Positions 31,742 to 42,660 are shown, counted from the stretch's first letter. The stretch is DNA of 64,000 nt from Gnomoniopsis sp. IMI 355080 (GCA_027946555.1 JAPEVC010000024.1:1-64000); one strand, 5' to 3'. Numbers and translations: made by a program. The notes: generated from the letters alone by a model not told the origin.

Positions 31742-34700
31742 TTATCGCCAAGGTTGGCTCAGCGTAAAATTGACAGTTTGGGTCGCCCCAATTCCCAGCT
31801 GCTGTTGCTGCTGCTGAGGCGGCGGCCTTCTGCCGATGATGTAATCCTTGTTCTCAATTGTCACACTCTTGGTCATGTGGCTGACCTTGTAAACGCCAAC
31901 CAGACGCGCCGCGAGCTCGAACATATTGTTCCGAAGGGAGATGACGATGAACTGGGCGTTCTTCGTCCGTTCCTTAATGTAATTGGCGACGATTGAGACC
32001 TGCAGGCTTTTTGTCAGGAAAAGAAACCCTACTTAAAGGAGGATATTGGGGCTGAACTTACGTTTCTGAAGTCAAGCGCGGCGTCAATCTCGTCCATCAC
32101 GTATAACGGTGTAGGCTTGTAGTGATGCAGCGCGAACACCAACGCCAGAGAACTAAGCGTTTTCTCACCACCGGATAAATTACTGATGTTCTTCCAGGAC
32201 TTCTTGGGCGGCATGACGCTGAACAGAATACCCTCGGAAAAGGGGTCCAGCGAGTCCACAAGCTCGAGCTCCGCGTTACCACCCATGGTGATCATCTGGT
32301 ACATTTCCTTGAGCCGCAGCGAGATCATGCTGAAGCCCTCCATGAACCCCTCTAGACGCAGACGCCGAAGCTCGTCGCAGCGCTTCTTGGCAGCATCGCG
32401 CTGGCTGACCGCGGATTGCAGGTCCGAGGAACGAGCAGCATACTCCTCAACGCGACGTCGGTATTCGGCCAGCACGCCGAGGTCGACATTGACATTTTGA
32501 GTCTTCTCCTCCAGAGCGGCGATCTCGGCCTTGAGCTTTTCTTTACTCATATCCTTGAGCTCATCTTGGCTATACCGAGGCAGGGTCTTTTGTATCCTCT
32601 TGTCTCGGACAACGGTAGTCTCCGCCTCTTCCTCAGCAGCATCCTCATCCTCCTCAGCTGCACCAGCATCGGTCATTTCCTCATCCGAGTCTTGATCGCC
32701 GTTGGCTTGAGGTTGGCCATCCTCTCCACCATCTCCAGCCTCGCCATTTGGAGCATCCGGGTTCGCGGCAGGCTTCGGGGCACCAGCGGATTCAAGATCC
32801 TCAATGTCTTGGAGCTGAAGCTTTCCGAGCTTGTCCTCCCAGTACTTTACCTTCCTTTGGTTCTCAGCAAGAGCCTTGTGGTTCTCCTCAAGCTTGTTGC
32901 GCATTTCGATCTCACTAGCGCGGGTGGCGTTCAGTTCTGCCGTCTTCTCGTCCAGCTCAGACTTCAATTCTGAAAGCTCCTCCTTCTTGGCATCAAGAGC
33001 CTCCTGAGCCTCCTCAACACGGGTCTTGAAATCCTCTGCCTTGTCGCCTGAGTTTTGAATCTCGTCTTCAAGCTTTTCAAGATCCTGAACCGCAGCATCG
33101 AGCTCTTTGGTGGCCTTGGCGTGGTCCTTTGCAAGCTTGACCTTCTGTTTCTCGGCCTTAGCTTTCTTGACTTCGGCTTTAGACACGTCCTCGTTATGCG
33201 AGGCGATCTCAGCCTTGAGTCCATCGACCTTAGTCCTTTGTGCACGAAGCTTCTCGCCACCAATTGACATGATCTTGTCCTGGAGAGCCTTGATCTCTTC
33301 CTCGAGGGTGGCAGTTTCCTCGTGGAGCTTCCCGACTTCTTTGTTGAGACTCTTGATCTCTTTTTCAAGGGTTGCGATGCGACTGTCATCGGTCTTGGAT
33401 GGCTGGTGCTCTTTGCCAAGCTCTTTAATGCGGCGTTGGGCGTCAGCCAGGTTCTTGGTACCACTCTCAATCTCGAGAGTGATCTTTTGCATCTTGGTCT
33501 CGAGTTGTGGGATGCGATTCTTGAGGTCCCGGAGACGGGTTTCACACTCGCGTTGGTAGTCAAGAAACTCCTGGAACTTCTGCTCAAGACCGTCACGGTC
33601 ACCCTCAAGCTTCAGCACTTGTTCCTTAGTGGTATCGGCGACAAGTTTCGAGGACATCAAGCCCTTCTTCTTCGAGTTGCCACCACCCGACATGGTACCG
33701 GACTTGTCGATGAGCTCGCCGTCCAGTGTGACGACTCGCCATCTTTTGGCGCCGTATGCGATGCGGTTAGCCTGAGCCAAGTCTGTAGCGACCAGGGTGT
33801 CCTGAAGGGCGTGGTAGAAAGCAGGCCGGAACTTGTCATCCTTTGGCTTGACAAGATCAAAGAGCCGGGGAGCGTCCTCCGGGGTTTGGATGGCAGATAG
33901 ATCGCGAGACCTGAGCTTGTCCAGACATATGAAGTTTCCACGTCCCATATTCGTCTTCCGCAGATACTCAATGCACTGTTGACCAGCCTCGACGGTGTCT
34001 GTGACGAAATTGTCGAGAGCGCCACAGGCCGTTGAGATTGCCACATCGTACTTCTGATCAATGGCGCCCAGATTCCCAAGACGACCGTGGAAGCCGTCAA
34101 TCCGACCTGATTCTTTCATGCGCATGAGGGCTGTGAGCACATTACCTTGCGTCTGAGTCGCTGACAGACTTGATCGAGCTTCATCAGCCTTCTGCCGTGC
34201 GTTCGATACCTTTGATCGAATTTTGGGCTCCTGCTCCGAAAGCTGCTGAATCTCAGACTCGACCTCCTGGGCCTCAGCTTCGAGCTCAACCTTCTCCTTC
34301 TGACAGGCTTTGAGTTCAGACTGCTTCTCCACTCGACGTTCCTCAATCTTGGCAATCTTGCTCTGCATTTCCTCAAGTGCGACAGCACCAGCATTGGCCT
34401 TCTCCCTGAGGATGTTGAGTTCACTCTCAGCAACGGCGATGGCAGACTGCTTCTGGTTTATTTTCTCCTGCCAAGGCTCGAGAGACTTTTGCTTGGCAGC
34501 GATCTGGTCTGAGAAGGCTTGCGTCTTGCCCTTCAAGCTCTCCCTGATGTTGTTGAGCTCAGCCTCCTCATCTTTGATCTGCTCCTCAAGGTCGACAATT
34601 TCTTGAGCGCGGGTCGCGATTGCCTCCGTGCACTCCTCAATGGTCTCTTCGGCCTCAGTGCTTGTCTTTTCAGCGTTGGTGATGGTTTTTTCAAGCTTCT

Positions 34701-36653
34701 TGCGTTTGTCGACCAAGAACTTGCGCTTCTCATCAAACTTGACTCGTTCCTGCTCAAACTTGGCCATCTCCTTGAGCAAAGCCTGCGTTTCCTTGTCTTG
34801 GGCGTCGTACGCCTTACTGCCTTTGGAGAACTTCTTCTGGAGCTCCTTGATGATGGCTTCATTGCCCTGATGCTTCTCAAGCTCCTCGTCGAGCTGAGCC
34901 TGCATCTGAGTTATGGCTTCTTGTGTCACGACCAGATTGTCGTTGCACTCGCCGATGTAGACTTGGTACAAGGCAGATTGCTTCATCGTCAACTCATTTT
35001 CGTCGCGGATATAAGCCAAAGCCTTCTCTTTCTTGTCCTCGAGACTACTCTTCTCCTTCTCGACGTGCTGAACACGGCCACTCTTCTCTGTACAGACCTC
35101 ATTGAGTGTCTCGACTTCGGCGGCTGACTCGTCAATTGGTGCCTTGTATTTAGACGTGCCAATGATGTCCTCGAGATATTCCAAAAGGCCGTCATCATGC
35201 TCATTGGCCGCTTTAGGCTTCATCTGGGCGATGGACTCGACCTCACCCTGAAGGATGAGGAAACGCTTGTGATCCAAATCGACACCGCGATCCCGGAGCA
35301 ATGTTGTGACGGTGGTGAAATTGGATGTCTTGCCATTGATGTAGTAACTGCTGGAGTTGTTCTTGAAGGCCTTGCGAGATATAATGAGTGTTGAGTCTGG
35401 AATAACTTCGTGACTACCGTCGGGCTGTCAAAAAACGTGTTAGCGACGCGTTGTAAGTGCATAGGGGAGAGATCAAGAGAGCATACCTGATCCATCACTT
35501 CCTGGAAGTGTACAGCAACCTCACAGAAGTCCAGGTTGGGATACTGCGCAGAGTTGTGAATCAAGGCCGACAGCTTGCCTTGCCGCATCTTGCTTGCACG
35601 GAAACCAAACACAAACAAAAGCGAGTCGATGACGTTGGACTTGCCAGATCCATTGGGTCCTACAACGGAAGAGAAGGATGCGTGGAAAGGTCCAACTTCT
35701 TGACGTCCAGCATAACTCTTGAAGTTGTTCAGGATCAGGTACGTAATGACCAGACGCGGCTTAGGCGTCAGGTCCTCGACTTGTGGAATGACCATCGTGC
35801 GCGACTTCAGTACAATGTCCATTGGTTTGTCCATGACTGTATCCATTGCTCTGATGGGCTTCACAGTGTTCAACAGCACTGTGTCCTCGATTGGACGCTG
35901 CTGGTCATTACTAACGGCTTCCGTAATATCCGCCAGTGGCGTCTGGAACCGCTCTGGTTCGGGTGTGGCAGAGGGTTTGGGAGTCGCCAATGGTGCTGGC
36001 GATGCTAGAGGCTGCTGCTCTGGTGCGGGTGTTTGTCGTGCAGGTGTTGGTGATTTTGCGGGCGGCGCTGGTGCTGCGGGCGCGACGCTCTTGCGCTTCC
36101 GCCCGGCCGCCTTCTTCTTCACGGGCTGCTCTTCCTCATCAATGTCCATAGCCGTGTCGTTTGGCTCGACATTCTCATCTTGCTCCTCTGCGTCATTTGG
36201 CTCGACGCTGGGCTGTACACTGGGTTCGGGGTCGGCGGGTGGCGCGTTGATGCCCTCCGGCTCGACGTCCTCTTCCTTGATGATGGTCTTTCGGGGCCTG
36301 CCTCGCCTGCGCGCAGTTGATCCTGTGGGGGTAATTGTCTGGTCGGCTTCAAGTTGACTTGCGTCGCCACTTGGTTCGACTGTGGACGTGCGTGACGCAG
36401 CACTCTTCCTGGGCCGTCCAGCCTTGCGACCGGCCGATGATCCCGACGGTGGTGTTTCTGTCTGGTTCGGGGGCTGAGTTGTCTGCCTCCTCGCCCTACC
36501 AAGAGACTTGCGTGGCGCGCTCTTAGCGGGAGCCGGTGTAAAGTCATCCTCGCTCTCTTGGGCGGCGGGAGAGTTGTTGATCTCGTCGTCGGAGTCTTCC
36601 TCGACTATTTGCTTCCGCTTGGCAGCGGCACGTCTTGTTGGTCGCGTCGACAT
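31742..36653 (-). CDS. smc4: Condensin subunit SMC4
   Basis: Three exons: 35487-36653, 32062-35424 and 31742-31999, with two 62-nt introns, both phase 0, coding 1595 residues. Walker A GPNGSGKSN at 332-340, hinge at about 830-1000 (GFHGRLGNLGAIDQKYDVAISTACGALDNFVTD and the following block through GGGNSKKKG), coiled-coil arms on both sides, signature LSGGEK at about 1472, Walker B LYVMDEIDAALD at about 1495-1506. The hinge and the YINGKTSNFTTVTTLLRDRGVDLDHKRFLILQGEVE block are specific for SMC4 over SMC1-3. SMC4 pairs with SMC2 in condensin to compact mitotic chromosomes. The N-terminal 300 residues are a disordered, Pro/Glu-rich extension with two AT-hook-like GRPRK sequences. The region after the second coil contains an acidic stretch. 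Shares a promoter region with the divergent ELYS gene. Confidence 0.97.
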
Positions 36654-37138
36654 TGTGGGCGATGTGCGGTGTGAAGCAAGCGATAAAGACCAAGAGGATA
36701 AAGGAGGGCTCAGGTACAGCGTCGTTGTCTTGCGAAAGCCCAGAATGTGCAAATTACGTGGGTATGGGTAGGTACCTGAGTTACAGAGGGGTGCTAGAAG
36801 CAGTTGTGGATGTGCTCCGGTGGTTGCGCAGACTGGCGGCACTGGTTGCTCCTCCCCGACAAACGCTGGATTTGTTTTTGTAAACACGCGCTAAAGGCGG
36901 TCGCCATGCAGGGATGGGCTGCCCTGCCCCACCGCGTTTGTGTCGACGTGCAACTGGCAGCCAAGCTTATCTGCTAGTGAGCTGGGCGGTTTGGGGAACA
37001 AACCTTAACAGGCGCGATAAGTCACGTCCAAGGAAATTCATCACAATCTGGAACCTCTAGGTACGCAGCTGTAGCCCCCAGCTTCACGGCACGACAGCAA
37101 CCGAGCAGAGCATCGCGACACCACCAAAAACACCCACA
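36654..37138. promoter_or_regulatory. Bidirectional promoter of SMC4 and ELYS-like gene
   Basis: 485 nt between divergent starts. Contains GTAGGTACCTGAG at 36769-36781 and several GC-rich blocks. Both genes act at mitosis or at the nuclear envelope, so coordinated cell-cycle expression is plausible but not shown by any motif I can name. Confidence 0.5.
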
Positions 37139-38239
37139 ATGGACGACTACACCCACGCCAACAGGGTGTTCAAACCCGAGTGGGTTTCACCATACAGTGA
37201 TCCCAAATTTATCCAGGACATCGAGGTCATGAGGAAGGAATTCAACGGCACCCTCTTCATCGATCGCGTCCTGAAGACTCTCGCAATCGCCAACCGTAAG
37301 TTAACTTGGGCGCGCCCTAGTGGTCTACAGTCCATGATCTTCCTTATTGAAGCTCCCCACTAATCTCTCCCGCCCGTTCAGCCCAGTCATATCCTCCTGC
37401 CAGCAAGAACGCGCTGCAGAAACTCCATCAACAAGTCTGCGACAGCAAATTCTCCGTCCCTCACAAACTGTCCGTCTTCTACTACATCCTCCTCGACTTC
37501 GACAGCCTACAGAGCCGGCCCAGTTACGCCGAGAACTTCGCCTTCCACTTCGCCGTTCCCGAGAAATACAAGATCTTCATGAAGGGTCTGTGGTTAATGG
37601 ACCGCCGTCAATTCTCTGTACGTCTTCCAACTTGAGCTACGTACAGTGCGTGCGCACTTCGTAGACCTCTTCTTGCTGACCATTATGTGGCAGGCTGCCC
37701 TAGAATACCTTGCCCATCCCTCCATTCTCCCCGAGTTTGCAGACGACATAGTCACCATACTGGTCCAAAATGCCGACAAGGTCGGAGATCAGTACGACTA
37801 CTCCCTCGCGCTCGCATATTACCATACAGTGCAACCAGCCCTCCAAAGCTCAACGGCTCTGTCCGCACTCTTTGAAGCCATGGCCCAAACGAGTCTCACC
37901 GAGGCATTTTACTATTCTCGCACAAAGCCTGAGTCGGCTAGGCAACTTCTCTTCCAACAGCTTATCAAGTCCGTCCTAGGAGGGCATGGTGGCTCCGACA
38001 TAGCATCTCGTGCTACCGAGCTGGTCAGCCTGCCCCTCGATGGCGCCGAGGAGCAGTGGTTCATCGACTACCTGACAACTGGAAATGGAAGACGGCTCCG
38101 TAATGCAAAGGATACGGTGCTCATGCGAAGGGTCGTGACCGGTCGGCACGCTGAATCAATGAACGATAAGAGCCTGGGAAGCCAGTGGGGTGCTGTGTTG
38201 GGTGGGTTCAAGAGCGGCATGGGTGGCCGTGTAGCATAG
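37139..38239 (+). CDS. ELYS-like nucleoporin
   Basis: Three exons, 37139-37295, 37382-37617 and 37694-38239, introns 86 and 76 nt, 312 residues. The whole protein is the ELYS-like domain: [90 protein letters not shown], and the alpha-helical remainder through AFYYSRTK. This is the compact fungal form of the nuclear pore assembly factor ELYS (as in fission yeast Ely5 and Aspergillus ElyS), which binds the Y-shaped Nup107-160 complex. It lacks the large beta-propeller and AT-hook parts of the animal protein, as expected for fungi. No targeting peptide. Divergent from SMC4. Confidence 0.9.
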
Positions 38240-38477
38240 CATTTTGAAAGGGTTAGCGTCCCTCAAGCATTGTATTTGGCTCACATTAGGAGCGACTGCT
38301 AGTGTCGTTGCATCATTCGGCAGTCGCTTCGTTTGGCCACATGTAGCATTTTCACAGCGAAGGCGTTGGGGTTATTTCCGGGCTTCAAAGGTATATAAGG
38401 TTAGACAGGCTTTCCTACTGTCTGAAATTGCCAGCTACATTTTTCCGTAGTCGTGCATAACCAGAGGAACCATCTTC

Positions 38478-39620
38478 TCAACCGAGCAAAGGTGGCTCAA
38501 CAACTCCCGTTTGCTCTATGAGCCTCTTATAATGTTCCGTCCGCCTGTGCTTCTCAAACGCAAACACTCTCTCCTTCCCCTTCCTACACTTGGCCAGATC
38601 CACTGTCGCCACGATACACTCATCCTCCTTCGTCTTACTCTCCGCAACAACATGTCCATTCGGATCAAAGATGACACTCCCTGCAATGAGACTACCGCCA
38701 TCCTCGATCCCGCACTTGGCCACATTTACACTGAAGCATGCATTCGTATAACTACCGCTCTGGCAACTTAAGCGATGATGGAACAGCGCTTCAGCCTCCT
38801 GCTCTTCCCTCGTTCCATCGTATTGCGGCGCGTATGCCGTGGTGTTGTAGCCATCCAAAATGAGTTCTGCTCCCTGCAGGCCGTAGCACCGCCAGGCCTC
38901 GGCCCAACGCCGGTCGTTGCAGATCACCATGCCTACGATGGGGTCGCCTTTACCCTCGAGCTCTTTGGGGTCCTTGCCTGCAGCGTCCGATGCTGTGAGA
39001 GCGCCATCCACTAGTCCTGGCGCACGAAATGCTTGGAATCCCAGGTCTCCGGGCGTGAAATAACGCTTCTCAAGCTGCTGCTCGACACCGCGGCCCGTCT
39101 GATCGTCGATGGGCTCCTTGGTGCCAGGGAGATGCACCTTGCGGTACTTACTCACGACCCTGCCTTCCTTTCCGGAATAATACAAGGTGGCGTTGTAATC
39201 TTTGACCTCGCCCTGCTGGTCCGTCCAACGCTCCGCATAGCCTAGGTAGAAATCCACACCGAGTTCCATGGCGCGATCAAACAACGCTTTGACGCGCGGG
39301 GACTTGGTGATGGCGTGCGGGTCATCGTGTGATTCAGGCTCAAAGAATGCGGCTTTCTTGACTGGGTCGTCGATTTGCCAGCGTGGAAAGAAGGTGGTTA
39401 GGGCGAGTTCGGGAAAGACGACAAGTTTAGCGCCTTGAGAGGCTGCTGTGTTCAGCAGGGTGAGCATGCGGTTGAGGATGGACTCGCGCGTGTCGTCAAG
39501 CTGGTTGGGGCCCATTTGCGCTGCGGCGAGGGTGAGGAGACGAGGGGCTTGTTTAGTGGCCATGGTGAGTTCTGGTGGTAATGCTTCAACTTGTGTGGCG
39601 GTTGGAACTTTGTGTGTCAT
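38478..39620 (-). CDS. N-carbamoyl-D-amino-acid hydrolase (nitrilase superfamily)
   Basis: 380 residues, one exon, ATG 39620; a second Met at residue 20 (39563) is an alternative start close to where bacterial enzymes begin. Nitrilase-superfamily triad: Glu71 in VVFPELALTTFFPRW, Lys161 in KYRKVHLPG, Cys234 in MVICNDRRWAEAWRCYGLQGAE. FPELALTTFFPRW, CNDRRW-E-WR--GLQG and the GYNT turn are signatures of bacterial D-carbamoylases rather than of beta-ureidopropionase. The last block, SCQSGSYTNACFSVNVAKCGIEDGGSLIAGSVIFDPNGHVVAESKTKEDE, matches their C-terminal part. Compared with the roughly 305-residue bacterial form it has an N-terminal extension and a charged insertion (about 195-228). It would hydrolyse N-carbamoyl-D-amino acids to D-amino acid, CO2 and ammonia. 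Divergent from the hydantoinase, 568 nt apart. Confidence 0.9.
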   Translation of the reverse strand: MTHKVPTATQVEALPPELTMATKQAPRLLTLAAAQMGPNQLDDTRESILNRMLTLLNTAASQGAKLVVFPELALTTFFPRWQIDDPVKKAAFFEPESHDDPHAITKSPRVKALFDRAMELGVDFYLGYAERWTDQQGEVKDYNATLYYSGKEGRVVSKYRKVHLPGTKEPIDDQTGRGVEQQLEKRYFTPGDLGFQAFRAPGLVDGALTASDAAGKDPKELEGKGDPIVGMVICNDRRWAEAWRCYGLQGAELILDGYNTTAYAPQYDGTREEQEAEALFHHRLSCQSGSYTNACFSVNVAKCGIEDGGSLIAGSVIFDPNGHVVAESKTKEDECIVATVDLAKCRKGKERVFAFEKHRRTEHYKRLIEQTGVVEPPLLG

Positions 39621-39802
39621 GCCAGCAGGGTGGTGATGTTTTACTTTATGTGGTTGAGGCCGGTCTCAGTACTTCTTCCGTGACAAGCGATCCTCGCTTG
39701 AATCGACCGTGGACTTTACATATACTTGGCTTATGCCAGTCTTTATCGAGAAAGGGCCTTTCCAGAAGGGCCGTTGTCGACGGCGAGTGTCCTCCATACT
39801 GA

Positions 39803-39814
39803 CTGCCGGACAAG
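39803..39814 (+). promoter_or_regulatory. Shared motif CTGCCGGACAAG, copy 1
   Basis: Identical 12-mer recurs at 42484-42495 upstream of the racemase. It overlaps a perfect inverted repeat CCGGAC-N10-GTCCGG (39806-39827) and is followed by CCGGTTTG (39824-39831), which also recurs in the racemase promoter. Candidate binding site of a pathway-specific activator. Confidence 0.5.
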
Positions 39815-40028
39815 GAGGCCCGTCCGGTTTGCGGCCCGGGCTGCGACTGCAATTAAACACCTATCTTCCCCACCCGGATGCTAATAAGTGACGGATAATG
39901 CCTACGATACCGGCGAGCATATCTACAATCGTAGCGGGGACCGAATTACTTTTTACGTGAAAGGAAAACCGAACGTGTTAGATCGGGGAAGTTTTCCGTC
40001 TTCGCATACATATTGATGTGTTGTTGTA

Positions 40029-40042
40029 TCGGCAACCTCCGA
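40029..40042. promoter_or_regulatory. TCGG-N6-CCGA, UaY/Ppr1-type Zn2Cys6 site
   Basis: TCGG CAACCT CCGA, 147 nt before the hydantoinase ATG. Known from the literature: Aspergillus UaY (purine utilisation) and yeast Ppr1 (pyrimidine pathway) bind TCGG-N6-CCGA. Seen here only as a sequence match. Confidence 0.55.
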
Positions 40043-40188
40043 TCTGCTCCAAGGACAACCCTTTGCTGGGGAAAGGCCGAATAATCACTTGAGTATTGCT
40101 CAATGATCTTCCTGAGCTATTTTGCTTGTATAGATTTCAACCACATACTGCGTTGCAGTGTTGACGCTGTGACTAGAGACATTCCAAT

Positions 40189-41966
40189 ATGTTTGATACT
40201 GTGATTAGGAACGGTCGTATTGTAAGTCGTTACGACACTCGAGCCGATATGATCACAGGCGACCACCCACACCCTTTTCTCAAGTGATACCCATCTCATG
40301 AGCGGTACTTATCAAAGAATCAAACAAAGCTGATCGGTTCCCAGGTGACTGCGACTGAAGTTCTGTCTTTGGGTCTGGATATTGGCATCAAAGATGGCAA
40401 GATCAAGTGTATTGGCCAGGGACTCGAAACTAGCCCCGGAACCAATGTGATTGATGCCGAGGGCGCCTATATCACTCCTGGGTATGCTACGCATCTTTGC
40501 GATCTAGTTCTGGGTTATTGTGCAAGGCTGACATCCGTCGAAGGGGCGTTGACTCTCACGTACACATCGAGCAGGACAATTCTCCCACGGGTGACACCTG
40601 GGAGACCGGCAGTCGCAGCGCTCTAGCAGGCGGTAATACAACCGTCATCGCCTTTGCGAGCCAAAAGCGTGATGAAGAGTCACTCTATCCGGCCTTGACA
40701 GCTTATCACAAGAAGGCCACCGGAAACGCCTATTGCGACTATGGCTTCCACGTAATTCTGACAAACCCCACAGAAACCGTCCTGGAGAAGGAGCTTCCTC
40801 AACTTGTTACCAGCGAAGGGATCTCCTCCGTGAAACTCTACATGACCTATGAGCCCATGAAACTGGGTGACGCAGACCTCTTCAACGTGATGATGCGTGC
40901 GCGCTCTCTCGGCATCACCACCATGATCCATGCTGAAAACAGCGACATGATTGCTGCTATTACAGAGCGCCTTGCAAAGGCAGGAAACACTGGCACCTTC
41001 TTCCACGCCGTGGCCCGTCCCCAAATCGCGGAAACAGAAGCGACTTACCGAGCTATTTCCCTCGCCGAAGTCACAGATACGCCGATTCTGCTCGTGCACA
41101 TGTCCGCCCCTCGTGCAGTACAGCATGTTGCGGACGCTCAATCCAGGCTCCTACCAATCCACGCAGAGACATGCCCGCATTACCTCTATCTCGTGAGCGA
41201 ATCACTCCGTAGCGGGCAGCGAGATGTGGAGGGTTCGAAGAATATCTGCGCACCGCCCCTGCGCCACGATGCTAAGGATCTGGAGGAGATCTGGCGCAGC
41301 GTGGCCAACGGAACGTTCACCGTCATCAGCTCGGACCATGCGCCTGCAACGTTCGACCACCCTTGCGGGAAAAAGGGCAAGGCGATGGAGAGCGCCACCG
41401 TTGACGAGCAGGGCTGTGTGCATGCGGACTTTCGGAAGGTGCCCAACGGATTGCCTGGCCTCGAGACGAGGCTTCCTCTTTTGTTTGATAGGACTTTTGA
41501 TCCGTCTACTGGTTGCCGGTTTGGCGATGATAAGATTCGGATTTCGCTGCCGCGGTTTGTGGCGCTGACGTCGACCAATCCGGCCAAATTGTACGGACTA
41601 GGTGATCGGAAGGGGAGCTTACTACCTGGGTTTGATGCCGACTTGGTGATTTGGTACCCGGAATCAGCACGGAAGGGCGCGGTGAATGGGGAAGGGCAAA
41701 GTGGCCCGGCGAGGACGTTTAAGATTACGAACGAGATACTGCATCATAGGATCGATTACACACCCTTCGAGGGCATCGAGGTCCGAAATTGGCCCCGTTT
41801 TGTCTTCCTCAGGGGCAAGCTTGCGTGGGATAGAGACGGGAAGGGAGTGATTGGTTCCACAGCAGATGGGCAATTCTTGAGGAGGGACAAGTCGAGTATA
41901 TTGACTGGGCAGATGGGCCAAAGGGCTACAGGGATGATGGAAGAGGAGTGGAGATTCTGGACATAG
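40189..41966 (+). CDS. Hydantoinase/dihydropyrimidinase
   Basis: Three exons, 40189-40221, 40345-40481 and 40544-41966 (introns 123 and 62 nt), 530 residues. The tiny first exon gives MFDTVIRNGRI, the expected first strand. Metal ligands of the cyclic amidohydrolase family are all present at family spacing: His62 and His64 (GGVDSHVHIEQ), carbamylated Lys154 (SSVKLYMTYEP), His186 (MIHAENSD), His242 (LLVHMSAPRA), Asp321 (SSDHAPATFDHPCG). HAETCPHYLYL and APPLRHDAKD are further D-hydantoinase/dihydropyrimidinase blocks. The enzyme opens cyclic ureides: 5-substituted hydantoins to N-carbamoyl amino acids, or dihydrouracil to ureidopropionate. The D-carbamoylase across the promoter and racemase downstream favour the hydantoin reading. 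Length is near that of yeast dihydropyrimidinase. Confidence 0.93.
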
Positions 41967-42660
41967 TTTGCCATCATATATAGACAGACGAGTATCCTGA
42001 CATACAATGTCCGCTTTGATGGCTGACTCTTGGATGTTGGAATAGAATACAGTAGCACAAGACTTGAAAGTGGTAAGTGCCCGGAGAATCTAGAAAGCCA
42101 AAATAGAGTCCATGATGCATTGATTGATTATACGTATCATAGAGTTTCTGGACCCCAAATTGGGCGATTTATCATGATAAAAGGACGAGTTTATTGTATG
42201 TCATCGTACTTCACAAAGAATGTGTGATCCATTCCCCTTCAACGTACTAATACATTACTGTGGTGCTGCTAAACTCGAACCCGGGGAACTAGGTGATAGT
42301 GTCGAGCGATAAACCCTCCTGGTCTTTCAGTGAACGACTTTGATATGTCAGGAGTGTGTTGAGTCTTGAATGTACGGAATAAGTCTTGCTTCGCACTAGC
42401 TGGAGGAGTAGGCCAGTAGTGATCCGGCTTCCGGGCAGAATATCGCCGTAGTGGGTCGCTCCGGCCGGTTTGTGACCGTTTGTCTGCCGGACAAGACTCC
42501 ACTAGTAACGGCTATTAATCCCCGACCTTATCTGCCTTACTTTGTCCTCCGGCAGTTGGCATATACCTAATAGTAGTGCCTCCCACATCCTGCTGATGGT
42601 ACATCGTGACACCATTGGAAAAGTAAGTTACTCGATCCCTCCAAGGATCGACTCACGGCC
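41967..42660. other. Hydantoinase 3' region and racemase promoter
   Basis: About 690 nt without a gene. The right half carries CCGGTTTG (42465-42472), CTGCCGGACAAG (42484-42495) and, on the reverse strand, CTGCCGGA (42548-42555). Confidence 0.55.
42484..42495 (+). promoter_or_regulatory. Shared motif CTGCCGGACAAG, copy 2
   Basis: Exact copy of the 12-mer at 39803-39814, here 166-177 nt upstream of the racemase ATG. An eight-base match, CTGCCGGA, follows 53 nt later on the other strand (42548-42555). Confidence 0.5.

Larger units (their letters stand above)
39621..40188. promoter_or_regulatory. Bidirectional promoter of carbamoylase and hydantoinase
   Basis: 568 nt rich in CGG/CCG triplets, the half-sites of Zn2Cys6 activators. 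Named elements are listed separately: CTGCCGGACAAG at 39803-39814, CCGGAC-N10-GTCCGG at 39806-39827, TCGG-N6-CCGA at 40029-40042. A CGATAA (reverse strand) at 39743-39748 fits the HGATAR site of GATA nitrogen regulators. Confidence 0.6.

Noticed and set aside
32416..35127. Long rightward frames opposite SMC4 (up to about 200 codons, Leu/Ser rich)
   Set aside because: They are antisense shadows of the Glu/Lys-rich coiled-coil codons of SMC4.
42270..42300. GGTTCGAGTT on the minus strand resembling a tRNA T-loop
   Set aside because: No acceptor stem, anticodon arm or D-arm can be folded from the neighbouring sequence.
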